Of a DNA stretch of 64,000 nt, positions 16,196 through 24,130 are shown piece by piece. The stretch is from Rossellomorea marisflavi (GTDB taxonomy: Bacteria; Bacillota; Bacilli; Bacillales; Bacillaceae_B). A program made the position numbers and the translations under genes. The DNA is taken from assembly GCF_022170785.1 (NCBI RefSeq), contig NZ_CP081870.1, positions 2,158,001 through 2,222,000 of the forward strand, written 5' to 3'. The notes below the pieces were generated by a model. That model ran no database searches. It saw only the letters and a list, made by a program, of their open reading frames with translations, and was not told the DNA's origin. How positions within the stretch are numbered: the first letter of the stretch is position 1; the number at the start of each line of letters is the position of its first letter.

Positions 16196-17179
16196 TCAAT
16201 AAACTTTGTCGCCATTGAAGATCGAATTTTTCACTACCACATAATCGACGGTCCGGATGGCATCGAGTTTCGTTCCGCCTGCATAGGAGATCGAGGATTG
16301 AAGATCCTGTTCCATTTCCGTCAGGGTATCTTGAAGTGAACCTTTATGCTCAACAAACATTTTCTTCCCTTCAACGTTTTTCTTTTCACCTTTTTGGAAT
16401 TCAGATGCAGAACCGAAGTATTCTTTAACGCGTTTTCCATCAATTTCGGTCGTTTCACCAGGAGATTCTTCATGCCCTGCGAATAACGATCCGATCATGA
16501 CCATGCTGGCACCGAATCGGATGCTTTTGGCGATATCACCGTGCGTCCGGATCCCACCGTCAGCGATAATCGGCTTGGTTGCAGCTTTTGCGCACCATCT
16601 CAATGCCGCAAGCTGCCAGCCTCCGGTTCCAAAACCGGTTTTGATCTTTGTGATGCAAACTTTGCCCGGACCAATCCCAACCTTGGTCGCATCGGCTCCA
16701 GCGTGTTCAAGTTCTCTTACCGCCTCTGGTGTCCCCACGTTTCCAGCAATAACAAAGCTCTCAGGCAGGAGTTTTTTAATATGTTGGATCATGCTGATCA
16801 CGGCATTTGAATGGCCATGTGCAATATCGATCGTGATGTATTCAGGTACCAACCCCTTAGAGGCCAGTTCCTCCACAAAATGATATTCTTCTTCCTTCAC
16901 GCCCACGCTGATGGACGCAATCAGTCCGCGAGCGTGCATATCCTCGATGAAGCTGATTCTTTTCCCAGGTTCGAAACGGTGCATAATATAGAAATAGTTA
17001 TGTTCTGCAAGGTACATAGCAATCTTCTCATCGATGATGGTCTGCATATTGGCAGGTACCACAGGAAGTTTAAATGTATGTCCACCCAATGTGATGGCTG
17101 TATCACATTCTGAACGGCTGTTAACAATGCATTTGGCTGGAATCAATTGAATATCTTCATAGTCGAACACGTTTTCCAT
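16196..17179 (-). CDS. guaC: GMP reductase GuaC
   Basis: A 327-residue enzyme converting GMP to IMP with NADPH, in purine salvage. It is an IMPDH/GMPR-family TIM barrel: catalytic Cys in GPGKVCITK (about residue 174), the phosphate loop [16 protein letters not shown], and SYAGG near the C-terminus. The start [13 protein letters not shown] and length match the Bacillus GMP reductase. AGGAG lies eight bases before ATG 17179; an extra ATG at 17182 and a GTG at 17188 are less likely. The promoter and a palindrome that may bind a purine regulator lie just upstream. Confidence 0.93.
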   Translation of the reverse strand: MENVFDYEDIQLIPAKCIVNSRSECDTAITLGGHTFKLPVVPANMQTIIDEKIAMYLAEHNYFYIMHRFEPGKRISFIEDMHARGLIASISVGVKEEEYHFVEELASKGLVPEYITIDIAHGHSNAVISMIQHIKKLLPESFVIAGNVGTPEAVRELEHAGADATKVGIGPGKVCITKIKTGFGTGGWQLAALRWCAKAATKPIIADGGIRTHGDIAKSIRFGASMVMIGSLFAGHEESPGETTEIDGKRVKEYFGSASEFQKGEKKNVEGKKMFVEHKGSLQDTLTEMEQDLQSSISYAGGTKLDAIRTVDYVVVKNSIFNGDKVY

Positions 17180-17212
17180 CATGAACACTCCTAAACACGA
17201 ATAATTATCGTC

Positions 17213-17235
17213 GGACGAAAATGAAATGTTCGTCC
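17213..17235 (-). promoter_or_regulatory. possible guaC operator
   Basis: GGACGAA-N9-TTCGTCC is a perfect inverted repeat placed at the predicted start of guaC transcription. The ACGAAC core resembles a PurR box, and guaC belongs to the PurR regulon in B. subtilis, but the arm spacing is not that of a normal PurBox pair. The regulator is therefore uncertain. Confidence 0.4.
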
Positions 17236-17241
17236 ATTGGT

Positions 17242-17270
17242 AATGTACATGATTTCTTGACTGTTGTCAA
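17242..17270 (-). promoter_or_regulatory. guaC promoter
   Basis: On the minus strand TTGACA (17270-17265) and TACATT (17247-17242) are 17 bases apart, with a TG immediately upstream of the -10 box. This is a near-consensus sigma-A promoter. Confidence 0.75.
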
Positions 17271-17310
17271 AGTTTTTTATCAATTCAAGATGACACATTG
17301 TAATCGATTA

Positions 17311-17391
17311 CTATTTTTCGCAGCAGCAGGGGCAGTCGCATTCTTTTTTTGTTTCACACAGACAGTTTGGGCACGAACATTCGTGGACCAT
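17311..17391 (-). CDS. cysteine-rich micro-protein, metallothionein-like
   Basis: A 26-residue open frame with nine cysteines at positions 5, 7, 10, 12, 18, 20, 22, 23 and 24 (C-x-C-xx-C-x-C-x5-C-x-C-x-CCC), plus His3 and several Glu/Lys. GAAGGTG lies five bases before the ATG and a TAA in frame just upstream fixes the start. Cysteine pairs in CxC and CxxC spacing are typical of thiolate metal-binding peptides such as metallothioneins, so Zn, Cu or Cd binding is the obvious inference. It reads toward guaC on the same strand and away from an ArsR-type regulator gene. TTGAAC (17453-17448 region) with TATACT downstream could be its promoter, though spacing is short. A 12-bp palindrome GTAATCGATTAC (17300-17311) touches the stop codon. 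I do not recognise a named family. Confidence 0.6.
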   Translation of the reverse strand: MVHECSCPNCLCETKKECDCPCCCEK

Positions 17392-17500
17392 CAGGACACC
17401 TTCTTTCTTTTACCAACCAGTATATCCAGATGAAAGAATGTTCAATCGATTTTCATTCTCCCATTGCAAATCGATCGCTAATGGATTAGAGTAGGAATAA

Positions 17501-17520
17501 CCGTTAAATTATTTTTACCG
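17501..17520 (+). promoter_or_regulatory. operator copy 1 (ArsR-type regulator promoter)
   Basis: CCGTTAAATTATTTTTACCG, followed by AGTA, is an imperfect palindrome 20 bases before the regulator's ribosome site. An almost identical element stands before the MFS gene (18179-18198), so this is probably the regulator's own binding site and implies autoregulation. Confidence 0.6.
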
Positions 17521-17540
17521 AGTAAAAAGAGGTGTGCAGT

Positions 17541-18155
17541 ATGGCAGGAATATATATCATCAAAGATCTTGATCAGCTTAAAGCTCTCAGCGATCCGTTT
17601 CGGGTCAGGCTGATGTTCAAACTGATTGAACGGCCGTATACGGGTCAGCAGCTGTCCGAAATCTTCGAGCTTTCACGAGCACGGATTCATTATCACCTGA
17701 AAGAGCTTGAAAAACTTGGTCTTGCAGAAATCGTGAAAACCGAAGAGAAAAATGGCATTATTCAAAAGTTCTATCAGTCTGTGGCAACAGGTTTCTATCC
17801 CCATTCAAGTCTTTTCCCACACACGAAGGAAATCAGCGATATGAAACAATATCTCATGCTTGAAATGATGGAACAGACGACATCGAAGCTATTATCTGCA
17901 CCATCTGAAGCACTTGAAGATGTTGATTCGAGTGAAGATCCTTCTGAGTGGAATATGATGGCGTCATCTTGGGAAATACAAGCTTCGGAAGATACCTTCA
18001 AGTGGTACATCAAGGAACAATTCAAACTGATGGAAGAACTTGATCGCCGCGCGGAAGCAGAAGAGGCGTCGGTCAAGAAGAGATATTTTGTATCCAACTA
18101 CGGTTTCCGGGTAGAAGAGCCTGTTTTTGAAAGAGTAAAAGACAAAGACCAGTGA
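17541..18155 (+). CDS. ArsR-like winged-helix transcriptional regulator
   Basis: A 204-residue DNA-binding protein. The N-terminal winged helix (about residues 10-75) reads KALSDPFRVRLMF for the first helices and LSRARIHYHLKELEKLGL for the recognition helix, as in the HTH_20/ArsR group. The C-terminal half (about 90-204) is acidic and helical and contains no Cys, so it is not a classical metal sensor. GAGGTG precedes ATG 17541; a GTG three codons earlier lacks spacing. The same palindrome lies before this gene and before the next one, an MFS exporter, which suggests the protein controls itself and the exporter. The signal is unknown. Confidence 0.78.
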   Translation: MAGIYIIKDLDQLKALSDPFRVRLMFKLIERPYTGQQLSEIFELSRARIHYHLKELEKLGLAEIVKTEEKNGIIQKFYQSVATGFYPHSSLFPHTKEISDMKQYLMLEMMEQTTSKLLSAPSEALEDVDSSEDPSEWNMMASSWEIQASEDTFKWYIKEQFKLMEELDRRAEAEEASVKKRYFVSNYGFRVEEPVFERVKDKDQ

Positions 18156-18178
18156 GAAGGTCTTTTCTTTTAGTACAA

Positions 18179-18198
18179 CGGTAAAATAATTTTAACCG
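18179..18198 (+). promoter_or_regulatory. operator copy 2 (MFS gene promoter)
   Basis: CGGTAAAATAATTTTAACCG followed by AGTA is a near-palindrome that closely matches the element at 17501-17520. A further half-like TAAAACGGT lies at 18213-18221. It sits between the regulator gene and the MFS gene. Confidence 0.6.
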
Positions 18199-18257
18199 AG
18201 TATATTTTTTTACTAAAACGGTCAAAAAAAACTTACAGTCAGGAGATGGTGAACGGG

Positions 18258-19526
18258 ATGAAAGAGCATTTGTTTAGAAATCGAAACTTCAGCTTCATGT
18301 TTACAGGCAGGATTTTATCGAATATGGGGGACAGCGTCTACTATGTTGCCGCCATGTGGCTTGTGTACGAACTGGGAGGAAGTTCCTTTTATACGGGATT
18401 GGCCGGTTTCCTCACCATGCTGCCGACGGTTCTGCAGTTCTTGATTGGTCCACTGGTCGATCGTTTCAGTACAAAGAAGCTGCTGACATACGTACAGGTG
18501 CTTCAGGCAGGACTGATCTTGTTGATTCCGGTTGCCCATTTCATAGGCTATTTGAATGTGGCCGTGATCTTGACGATCATGCCGATAGTATCCATGATGA
18601 ATCAGTTTACGTATCCCGCCCAAACAGCCGCCTTGCCACGGATCATCAAAAAAGAACAGCTTGTAAAAGGGAACGCTCTGTTTACGTTCGCTTACCAAGG
18701 AGCCGACATGATCTTCAATGCCCTTACGGGAATCCTTCTCCCATTGATCGGTGCCGTAACCCTCTTTATGATGGATTCTGCTGTGTTCTTAGCAGCCGCT
18801 CTAGTGTACAGCTCCCTTCGTTTGCCAGAGAAAAAAAGGACCAGGAAAAGGACGTTGAAGGAATCGACTATTCTGTATAAGGGGGAGTTGGCAGAGGGGA
18901 TGATGATTGTTTTTCGCTCATATATGGCCATCTTCTTGGTCGCGTCCGTGATTGCAAATGGGGCCATCGGCGCTACATATGCCATCCTACCTGTATACAC
19001 GGGTGAATCAGCAGGGGCATCCTGGTTTGGGTGGTATCTTGGAGCCATTTCACTTGGTCTTCTGTCTGGTGCACTATTCGCTCCCGTTCTATCCAGATTT
19101 CCGCTTGGCCGGTTAACCATTACATTGTATTTTCTAGGCGGGGCCAGCTGGATGGTGTCGGGCCTTTCGGGTATTTCCATAATCGGGGCTATATTGTTTG
19201 GCCTGGCCTGGCTACCCATCGGTGCAACGAATGTCATTACGGGGGCTGCCATCCAGTCCATCTTGCCACCGCATCTGATGGGAAGGGTATTTTCGGTTGT
19301 CGCGTCCATGAGTGCTGTGGCCATGCCCCTTGGCTCCCTTTTTGGGGGGATTATGGCCGACCGGTGGGGAAGCGGCATCATCTTCATGTCGGCAGCGGGC
19401 GCAATCGTCTTCATTTCGATATTCTGGTTAAGTGTCTCCAAGCTCCGCAGGCTTCCAAGTACACATGAGCTGTCTGCTGGGGATCTCCATTTACCTGAAA
19501 ATTCCCACTCCACAAACATTGGATGA
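18258..19526 (+). CDS. MFS transporter
   Basis: A 422-residue membrane transporter of the major facilitator superfamily with about twelve hydrophobic segments. It shows the early motif FTGRILSNMGDSVYYVAAMWL and the loop 2-3 element GPLVDRFSTKKLL, which resembles the conserved G-x3-D-R-x-G-R-R motif. Relatives are mostly drug or siderophore exporters; substrate is unknown here. ATG 18258 gives the standard N-terminus. AGGAG is 12 bases upstream, and the in-frame ATG at 18246 would abut the ribosome site. It is preceded by an operator shared with the ArsR-type gene. Confidence 0.82.
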   Translation: MKEHLFRNRNFSFMFTGRILSNMGDSVYYVAAMWLVYELGGSSFYTGLAGFLTMLPTVLQFLIGPLVDRFSTKKLLTYVQVLQAGLILLIPVAHFIGYLNVAVILTIMPIVSMMNQFTYPAQTAALPRIIKKEQLVKGNALFTFAYQGADMIFNALTGILLPLIGAVTLFMMDSAVFLAAALVYSSLRLPEKKRTRKRTLKESTILYKGELAEGMMIVFRSYMAIFLVASVIANGAIGATYAILPVYTGESAGASWFGWYLGAISLGLLSGALFAPVLSRFPLGRLTITLYFLGGASWMVSGLSGISIIGAILFGLAWLPIGATNVITGAAIQSILPPHLMGRVFSVVASMSAVAMPLGSLFGGIMADRWGSGIIFMSAAGAIVFISIFWLSVSKLRRLPSTHELSAGDLHLPENSHSTNIG

Positions 19527-19571
19527 TAATGGTAGAATAAGAAGGGATAGTCAGTCTTTGGAGGCATGAAT

Positions 19572-20306
19572 ATGATATTGAACACAACCATTCAAGAAGC
19601 AGGTTACAGCCGGGATGACCTGATTCTGCAAGACATTTCATTTGAGGTCGGGAAGGGTGAGCTTGTCGGTCTGATCGGGCCCAACGGTGCGGGGAAAAGC
19701 ACAACAATCAAAACCATCCTGGGTCTTATGAAGCATGTGAAGGGAACGGTCGAGATTTCTTCCTATGCGTATATACCGGAACGTCCGATTTTTTATGAAC
19801 GGCTGACGATGAGGGAACATATTGACTTTCTGTACACGACCTTAGGTGGAGAACAGGCAGCCTTTGAAGAAAAAGTGACTAGCCTGGTCAGCTACTTCCG
19901 GTTGACCCATGTTCTTCATCATTATCCTGATCAGTTCTCAAAAGGGATGCAACAAAAAATGATGCTTATCCTGGCGTTTCTGAAAGAACCGGATCTTTAT
20001 ATCATTGATGAGCCGTTCATGGGGCTTGATCCGACTGCCGTGAAGAAACTCCTCGCCCTTTTGGAAACTGAGCGTAAAAGGGGAGCGGGCGTCCTGATGT
20101 CGACCCATATCCTTGACACCGCCGAGCGGATCTGCGACCGCTTTGTACTGATAGCAGAAGGGGAAATGATCGTCGAGGGGGACCTGAAGGCCATCCGGAG
20201 AAAGAGTGGACTCCCAGCAGGCTCGCTATTCGATTGCTTCGATGCGCTGACAGAGGGGGAGGAGAATGATGGTCTGGCCCATTTTTCAGCACCGATTCAA
20301 GGATGA
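19572..20306 (+). CDS. EcsA-like ABC transporter ATP-binding protein
   Basis: A 244-residue ATPase. Walker A is GPNGAGKST, the signature FSKGMQQKM (SKG instead of SGG, as in EcsA), Walker B YIIDEPFMGLDP, and the switch His STHILDTAE. These features and the lengths of the pair point to the EcsA/YthP family. GGAGG lies seven bases before ATG 19572, which is better placed than ATG 19566. The permease gene starts inside its 3' end. EcsAB in B. subtilis affects secretion and intramembrane proteolysis; this pair stands away from the usual ecs locus, so it is a paralogue of unknown task. Confidence 0.85.
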   Translation: MILNTTIQEAGYSRDDLILQDISFEVGKGELVGLIGPNGAGKSTTIKTILGLMKHVKGTVEISSYAYIPERPIFYERLTMREHIDFLYTTLGGEQAAFEEKVTSLVSYFRLTHVLHHYPDQFSKGMQQKMMLILAFLKEPDLYIIDEPFMGLDPTAVKKLLALLETERKRGAGVLMSTHILDTAERICDRFVLIAEGEMIVEGDLKAIRRKSGLPAGSLFDCFDALTEGEENDGLAHFSAPIQG

Positions 20307-21405
20307 GTGGCGGCAGAAATGGAAGGTGATCCGCTCGGTCATCGACTGGACGATCGCCCTCTACCTTGTAGTTCCGTTTGCGGTCATGGCGCCTTTTTTC
20401 TATCGGGATTGGTGGACTGAAACGGAATCCTATTGGGCTTCTGGTATCCCGGTCTGGATCCTTCTGTCTATATTGGGCTTCATGACACTCGGGGGAAACA
20501 TTCGCACCTATGTCCTAGAGCCGGATCTATTGTTCCTGATAGAAAAGAAGGAGCAAGTCATTGCACTTAAAAGACTGGGCCTTATGGTCACCGTGGGACA
20601 GATCCTGGTGTCACTCGTTTTACCTGTTGCCCTGTCCCTTCCCATATTCGTGAACATATATGATGAACGTCCCTTGACTATAGCCGTGATCTTCATTCTA
20701 TTCGTCTTGCTCAAATGGTCAGTGCTGCTCATGAAGAAATACATAGCGGGAAAATGGTCAAGGGGAGTCTTGATGCTATTCATGGTAGCAGCCTTTGTAC
20801 TGGTCTCAACAGTTGCGGATTCTCCGATATATGGGATCGCGGCAGTGTTGATCCTGCTGTCGACTATCATTGGTTACTTCGTTCAAGGGGTGAAAAGTAC
20901 AGGGGATTTCCAAAGTGAAGTGGAGACCGAGCAATCGGAACGAAATCAATATGTAAACCTCGTTTATAGCCTTTCCACTCAAATAGAAAAAGAAAAAGGA
21001 GGGAAACGAGGCAGGCCATTGATCTTGTTCAGGAACTCCAGGCGTTTATTCCGGGAACGGACAGCTGAAAATGGAATCCTGGAACTATGTTTAAAGGCAT
21101 TTTTACGTAATGGAACTTTCTTTCGGACATATATACAGATGATTTCCATCACCACAGCCGGAATTCTGTTCCTTCCCCTTTTATTGAAGTGGTTGCTGTT
21201 TGGGGGCATCCTTATTTTCATGACCTTCTGGCTCCTTACCATTTTCAAGAAGCTCATGGGCAACCGGTTCTTTGAAGTGGCGCCATTTGATCAAGAGGCG
21301 GAGTACGCTGCTGCTAACAGATTTGGTAAGTGGCTCGGAACGCCCGTCCTTATCTGGACAGGGACAATCACGATACTATCGACGATTTGGTCGGTTTATT
21401 TTTAA
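20269..21405 (+). CDS. EcsB-like ABC transporter permease
   Basis: A 378-residue membrane protein with about ten hydrophobic segments in pairs, and an N-terminal IFQHRFKDEWRQKWKVI followed by a first helix, like EcsB/YthQ proteins. A cytoplasmic stretch of charged residues lies near 215-255. GGGGGAGG gives proper spacing to ATG 20269; ATG 20266 is possible. It overlaps the ATPase gene by 38 bases, so the two are translationally coupled and form one transporter. Substrate cannot be read. Confidence 0.82.
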   Translation: MVWPIFQHRFKDEWRQKWKVIRSVIDWTIALYLVVPFAVMAPFFYRDWWTETESYWASGIPVWILLSILGFMTLGGNIRTYVLEPDLLFLIEKKEQVIALKRLGLMVTVGQILVSLVLPVALSLPIFVNIYDERPLTIAVIFILFVLLKWSVLLMKKYIAGKWSRGVLMLFMVAAFVLVSTVADSPIYGIAAVLILLSTIIGYFVQGVKSTGDFQSEVETEQSERNQYVNLVYSLSTQIEKEKGGKRGRPLILFRNSRRLFRERTAENGILELCLKAFLRNGTFFRTYIQMISITTAGILFLPLLLKWLLFGGILIFMTFWLLTIFKKLMGNRFFEVAPFDQEAEYAAANRFGKWLGTPVLIWTGTITILSTIWSVYF

Positions 21406-21420
21406 CTAGGAGGAATCTAC

Positions 21421-21882
21421 ATGGTTGAATTGAAGAAAATGAGTGATCATGAGTTTGAAGCATGGCGGAATAGAAGCGTCGCTTCTTATGCCGCGGAGAA
21501 AGTAAAAGCCGGTAATTTCAAGGAAGAAACGGGGATTGAACAGTCTGAGAGCGAATTTCAAAAGCTTCTGCCACAAGGGAAGGATACACCGGATCACCAT
21601 CTGTTCACCGTCATGGACGAGGGAGAAAATGTTGGGATGTTATGGTTTCATGCCAATAACGAAATGAAGGAAAATTACATTTTTGATATTGAAATGCTCG
21701 AAAGCAAGCGGGGCATGGGGTATGGAAAACAAACGCTTCAGGCATTGGAAGATCTCAGCCGGGATATGGGGATGGAGAAAATTTCACTTCACGTGTTCGG
21801 TCATAACAAAACAGCCATCGGCCTTTATACGGGCACAGGGTTTGAGACGACCAATATCATTATGTCTAAGAAGCTATTATAG
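21421..21882 (+). CDS. GNAT family N-acetyltransferase
   Basis: A 153-residue acetyltransferase. The acetyl-CoA-binding motif A reads FDIEMLESKRGMGYGKQTLQALEDLS (shown in parts: SKRGMGYGKQ), and motif B has HVFGHNKTAIGLYTGTGFETTNIIMSKKL in the usual C-terminal place (HNKTAIGLY). AGGAGG precedes the ATG. It follows the permease by 15 bases and may be the last gene of this operon. The substrate is unknown. Confidence 0.85.
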   Translation: MVELKKMSDHEFEAWRNRSVASYAAEKVKAGNFKEETGIEQSESEFQKLLPQGKDTPDHHLFTVMDEGENVGMLWFHANNEMKENYIFDIEMLESKRGMGYGKQTLQALEDLSRDMGMEKISLHVFGHNKTAIGLYTGTGFETTNIIMSKKLL

Positions 21883-21964
21883 TCTTATTTAAGAGATTGG
21901 GACAACACAAAAAAGGTCATGACGAACAATATGAGTATGGCTTCTTTATACCGCTCATGATTTC

Positions 21965-22075
21965 CATGCAAGACTTCTTCGCTTTCCGCGGGTAGCCCGT
22001 GAGCCTCCTCAGCAAGCCAGTGGGGTCTCACATCATCTACTCCTCTTCCCGCCGGAGTCTTCATCTTGCACTCCA
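21965..22075. repeat. dispersed Bacillaceae intergenic repeat
   Basis: The segment containing GCTTTCCGCGGGTAGCCCGT, GAGCCTCCTC, GGGGTCTCAC and CCCGCCGGAGTCTTC resembles an imperfectly palindromic element I recall from many intergenic regions of Bacillus relatives. Its ends TGCAAGA (21967-21973) and TCTTGCA (22064-22070) are inverted. It occupies most of the 319-base gap between the GNAT gene and the convergent gene. No second copy was seen in this window. Confidence 0.55.
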
Positions 22076-22121
22076 ATCAACCGCTAGGAACAAGTAAATC
22101 GTAATGGTCATGAAACAAATC

Positions 22122-22162
22122 AAAAACCCGAATTATCTCAGACAAGATAGTTCGGGTTTTCC
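22122..22162. terminator. bidirectional terminator
   Basis: AAACCCGAATTATCT (22125-22139) pairs with AGATAGTTCGGGTTT (22145-22159) with one mismatch, with A and T runs on the two sides. It lies between the GNAT gene and the convergent Spo0M-like gene. Confidence 0.82.
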
Positions 22163-22201
22163 TATGACTAAAACACTCTTGTGCCAGCCTCTTTCCTATT
22201 G

Positions 22202-22588
22202 TTATTGAATCGTGACGTAATCCTCATCCACGCTATCTTGTCCTTCCTCAAACTTGAGCTTTGTCCTGAATAGGTACCTTGCTCCTGCGTGTTCAACCGG
22301 CAGATCATCTGGAATCTGGTAAACGAATGAATACATATCCTTCTCTTCAGTCTCAAGAGCATGAGTGATCGCCACGATCCTCGTATCGATTATCTCTTCT
22401 TTCTTGCCGTTCTCATAGATCATGACAAGCTGACATTCAATTTTTGTCAGGAGCTGGTCCACGATCCCCCCGTTGATATGGAATTTCCCTGATAGCTTTT
22501 CCCCTTTTCGGTAATGATCTTTGGGAAGGGTCAAATCGATCATTGCTGAGCCGACACCGTTTAAGGACATGTATTTTCGCAGTAACAT
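22202..22588 (-). CDS. half-length Spo0M-like protein (riboswitch-controlled)
   Basis: A 128-residue protein matching only the N-terminal arrestin-like lobe of Spo0M: GVGSAMIDLTLPKDHYRKGE, then LSGKFHINGGIVDQ and a beta-rich tail ending in DYVTIQ. B. subtilis Spo0M has about 258 residues, so this is half size. AAAGGAGGAG precedes ATG 22588; upstream in-frame codons run through the riboswitch and are not coding. Spo0M modulates sporulation and cell-envelope processes in B. subtilis. The gene is alone between its own riboswitch and a terminator. A second half-length paralogue is at 27575-27967. The link between Mn2+ sensing and this family is discussed as a finding. Confidence 0.78.
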   Translation of the reverse strand: MLLRKYMSLNGVGSAMIDLTLPKDHYRKGEKLSGKFHINGGIVDQLLTKIECQLVMIYENGKKEEIIDTRIVAITHALETEEKDMYSFVYQIPDDLPVEHAGARYLFRTKLKFEEGQDSVDEDYVTIQ

Positions 22589-22616
22589 AGGGCTCCTCCT
22601 TTTATTTATTGAACGT

Positions 22617-22757
22617 AAAAGACCTTTACCAAGAAGAGATGCCACATTTAGCCACATACTTCCGGTAAAGGTCTCGCTAACAACCATGTTGCCGATGAAG
22701 CCGGGGGTCTTGACCCCGTAATGACGACCTCATCGTATAAGCTACTCCCCTTTATGG
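22617..22757 (-). promoter_or_regulatory. yybP-ykoY manganese riboswitch with terminator
   Basis: The minus strand carries the core of this family: AAAGGGGAGTAGC (22753-22741), then GTCGTCATTACGG, CCGGCTTCATCGGCAACAT and GCGAGACCTTTACC (to 22664). TAAAGG and CCTTTA close the outer stem P1. GACCTTTACC (22673-22664) also pairs perfectly with GGTAAAGGTC (22630-22621), which is followed by TTTT, giving a terminator. P1 and the terminator share a strand, so ligand binding should prevent termination: an ON switch for Mn2+. Consensus recognition is direct; the switching model is inferred from pairing. Confidence 0.88.
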
Positions 22758-22772
22758 GATTCAGTTGAGATT

Positions 22773-22801
22773 ATCATAAGGAGAAATATCTATTCTGTCA
22801 A
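22773..22801 (-). promoter_or_regulatory. promoter of the riboswitch transcript
   Basis: TTGACA (22801-22796) and TATGAT (22778-22773) on the minus strand are 17 bases apart. Transcription would begin near 22766, about ten bases before the aptamer. Confidence 0.8.
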
Positions 22802-22877
22802 ATGTTACGGTTAATGGATGTAAGCCGTTCCCAAAAGGACGAGCTTTTCATATAGTAACGTAAAAGGAGTGATGACT

Positions 22878-24035
22878 ATGGCTAAGGCCAGTGACTTTTT
22901 GATTGCACTTGATGACGGGCATGGAATGGAAACTGCGGGGAAAAGGACCCCTTATATTGAATCCCTTGGTAGGCAGATCCGAGAAAATGAATTCAATGCT
23001 GCTGTGACGAATTATCTGAAGATCGAGCTGGAGAGATGTGGTTTTCGAACGGTTTTGACTGCCCCTACAGATGTGGATACCCCACTAAAAGAAAGGACGG
23101 ATCTCGCCAATTCACTGAATGCTGACGCGCTTGTATCCAATCATTTCAATGCTTTGAAAGACCGGTTCGACCCCGGTGGCAATGACCCTGAAGGACATTC
23201 CATCCATATATACCCGGGAGATGCAGTAGGAAGACAATTCGCAGAAACGGTGGCAAAATATATCCGTCAAAATCCCCGTCAGAAGTTCAGGGGGATTATC
23301 GAACAAAATCTCCATATCACCCGCGAGTTCAAAAATGCGGCCATCTTGATTGAGAATGGATTCATGGATAACCGCAGGGAATCCTTACTGATGATCAATC
23401 AGACCTTCCAACAGGAAAGGGCACGTGAAGAGGCACAGGGAATCTGTGAGTATTTCGGTGTGCCTTATGTAGGGGGAAGCGCGCCTGCTCCAGCCCCGGC
23501 TCCATCCCCAACCCAAAAGCCTGTAACTGGGAGTGAGATAGGAAAACGTGTCGAATCAATCTACCGAGGTGCGGATCAATTGAATTTTTATTCTAAACCG
23601 ACCTTCAACCAAGCGTTCGTGGCAGGAAAACTTGCATTCGGGTTTGGCTTTCCTACTATTACAGCGAAGCTGAACGTAGAAGGTGCCCAGATGTATGAAG
23701 TGAAGAATTCTAAAGGAAACACCTACTATGTGACGGCGTCACCTCAGTTTGTGAAGGTCGTCGGTGCTGGTACCAGTACACCTCAGCCCCCATCATCACC
23801 ATCGATTAAAGCCATCGGAGAAATCACCATCATCGGGGTGGCGAATGCTGCCATCATCCAAGACCGGCCGGATCGACTCGCATCCGTCAATCTCGGTACC
23901 ATCAATCGAGGACAGACCATACGGGTTGCTGGCTCGGTCAAAGGGAAGAATAGTCCTACCGGCTACTGGGAAGTCATCTACAATGGGAAACGAGCATATA
24001 TATCAGGTGAATTTGGACAGTTCCGTTCTTATTAA
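22878..24035 (+). CDS. N-acetylmuramoyl-L-alanine amidase with SH3-like tail
   Basis: A 385-residue cell-wall hydrolase. Residues about 5-195 are an Amidase_3 zinc domain: LDDGHGMETAGKRTP (His and nearby residues), ENEFNAAV (Glu), VSNHFNA (His) and LIENGFMDN (catalytic Glu). It cuts the bond between MurNAc and L-Ala. A Pro/Ala linker (APAPAPAPSP) follows, then two SH3-like wall-binding segments. No signal peptide is present, as in sporulation mother-cell amidases such as CwlC or in phage-type lysins; release would need lysis or a holin. AAGGAG lies eight bases before ATG 22878. No phage genes are near, so a mother-cell lysis role is the favoured guess. Confidence 0.88.
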   Translation: MAKASDFLIALDDGHGMETAGKRTPYIESLGRQIRENEFNAAVTNYLKIELERCGFRTVLTAPTDVDTPLKERTDLANSLNADALVSNHFNALKDRFDPGGNDPEGHSIHIYPGDAVGRQFAETVAKYIRQNPRQKFRGIIEQNLHITREFKNAAILIENGFMDNRRESLLMINQTFQQERAREEAQGICEYFGVPYVGGSAPAPAPAPSPTQKPVTGSEIGKRVESIYRGADQLNFYSKPTFNQAFVAGKLAFGFGFPTITAKLNVEGAQMYEVKNSKGNTYYVTASPQFVKVVGAGTSTPQPPSSPSIKAIGEITIIGVANAAIIQDRPDRLASVNLGTINRGQTIRVAGSVKGKNSPTGYWEVIYNGKRAYISGEFGQFRSY

Positions 24036-24042
24036 TCAAGAA

Positions 24043-24071
24043 GGTCCGGATTTTCATTCCGGGCTTTTTTA
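24043..24071 (+). terminator. terminator
   Basis: GTCCGGA (24044-24050) pairs with TCCGGGC (24058-24064, one G-T pair), followed by six T residues. It ends the amidase transcript. Confidence 0.75.
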
Positions 24072-24130
24072 TATGGATGAGAAGGGACTAAGAAGAGGGA
24101 TGTCGTATATCCATGATAGGGAGGGATTGT

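Noticed and set aside
17221-17433. 70-residue plus-strand frame with a hydrophobic, signal-like stretch opposite the Cys-rich peptide
   Set aside because: No ribosome site before its ATG, which lies in the guaC operator. The hydrophobic Ala/Phe run is the antisense of Cys, Glu and Lys codons.
18692-19591. 299-codon minus-strand frame opposite the MFS gene
   Set aside because: Shadow frame: the plus strand has a clear 12-helix transporter with a ribosome site, and the minus frame shows no family motif.
22849-22857. Sporulation-type -10 box (CATATAGTA) before the amidase gene
   Set aside because: It lies so close to the ribosome site that the transcript would start within it, and no matching -35 element is present.
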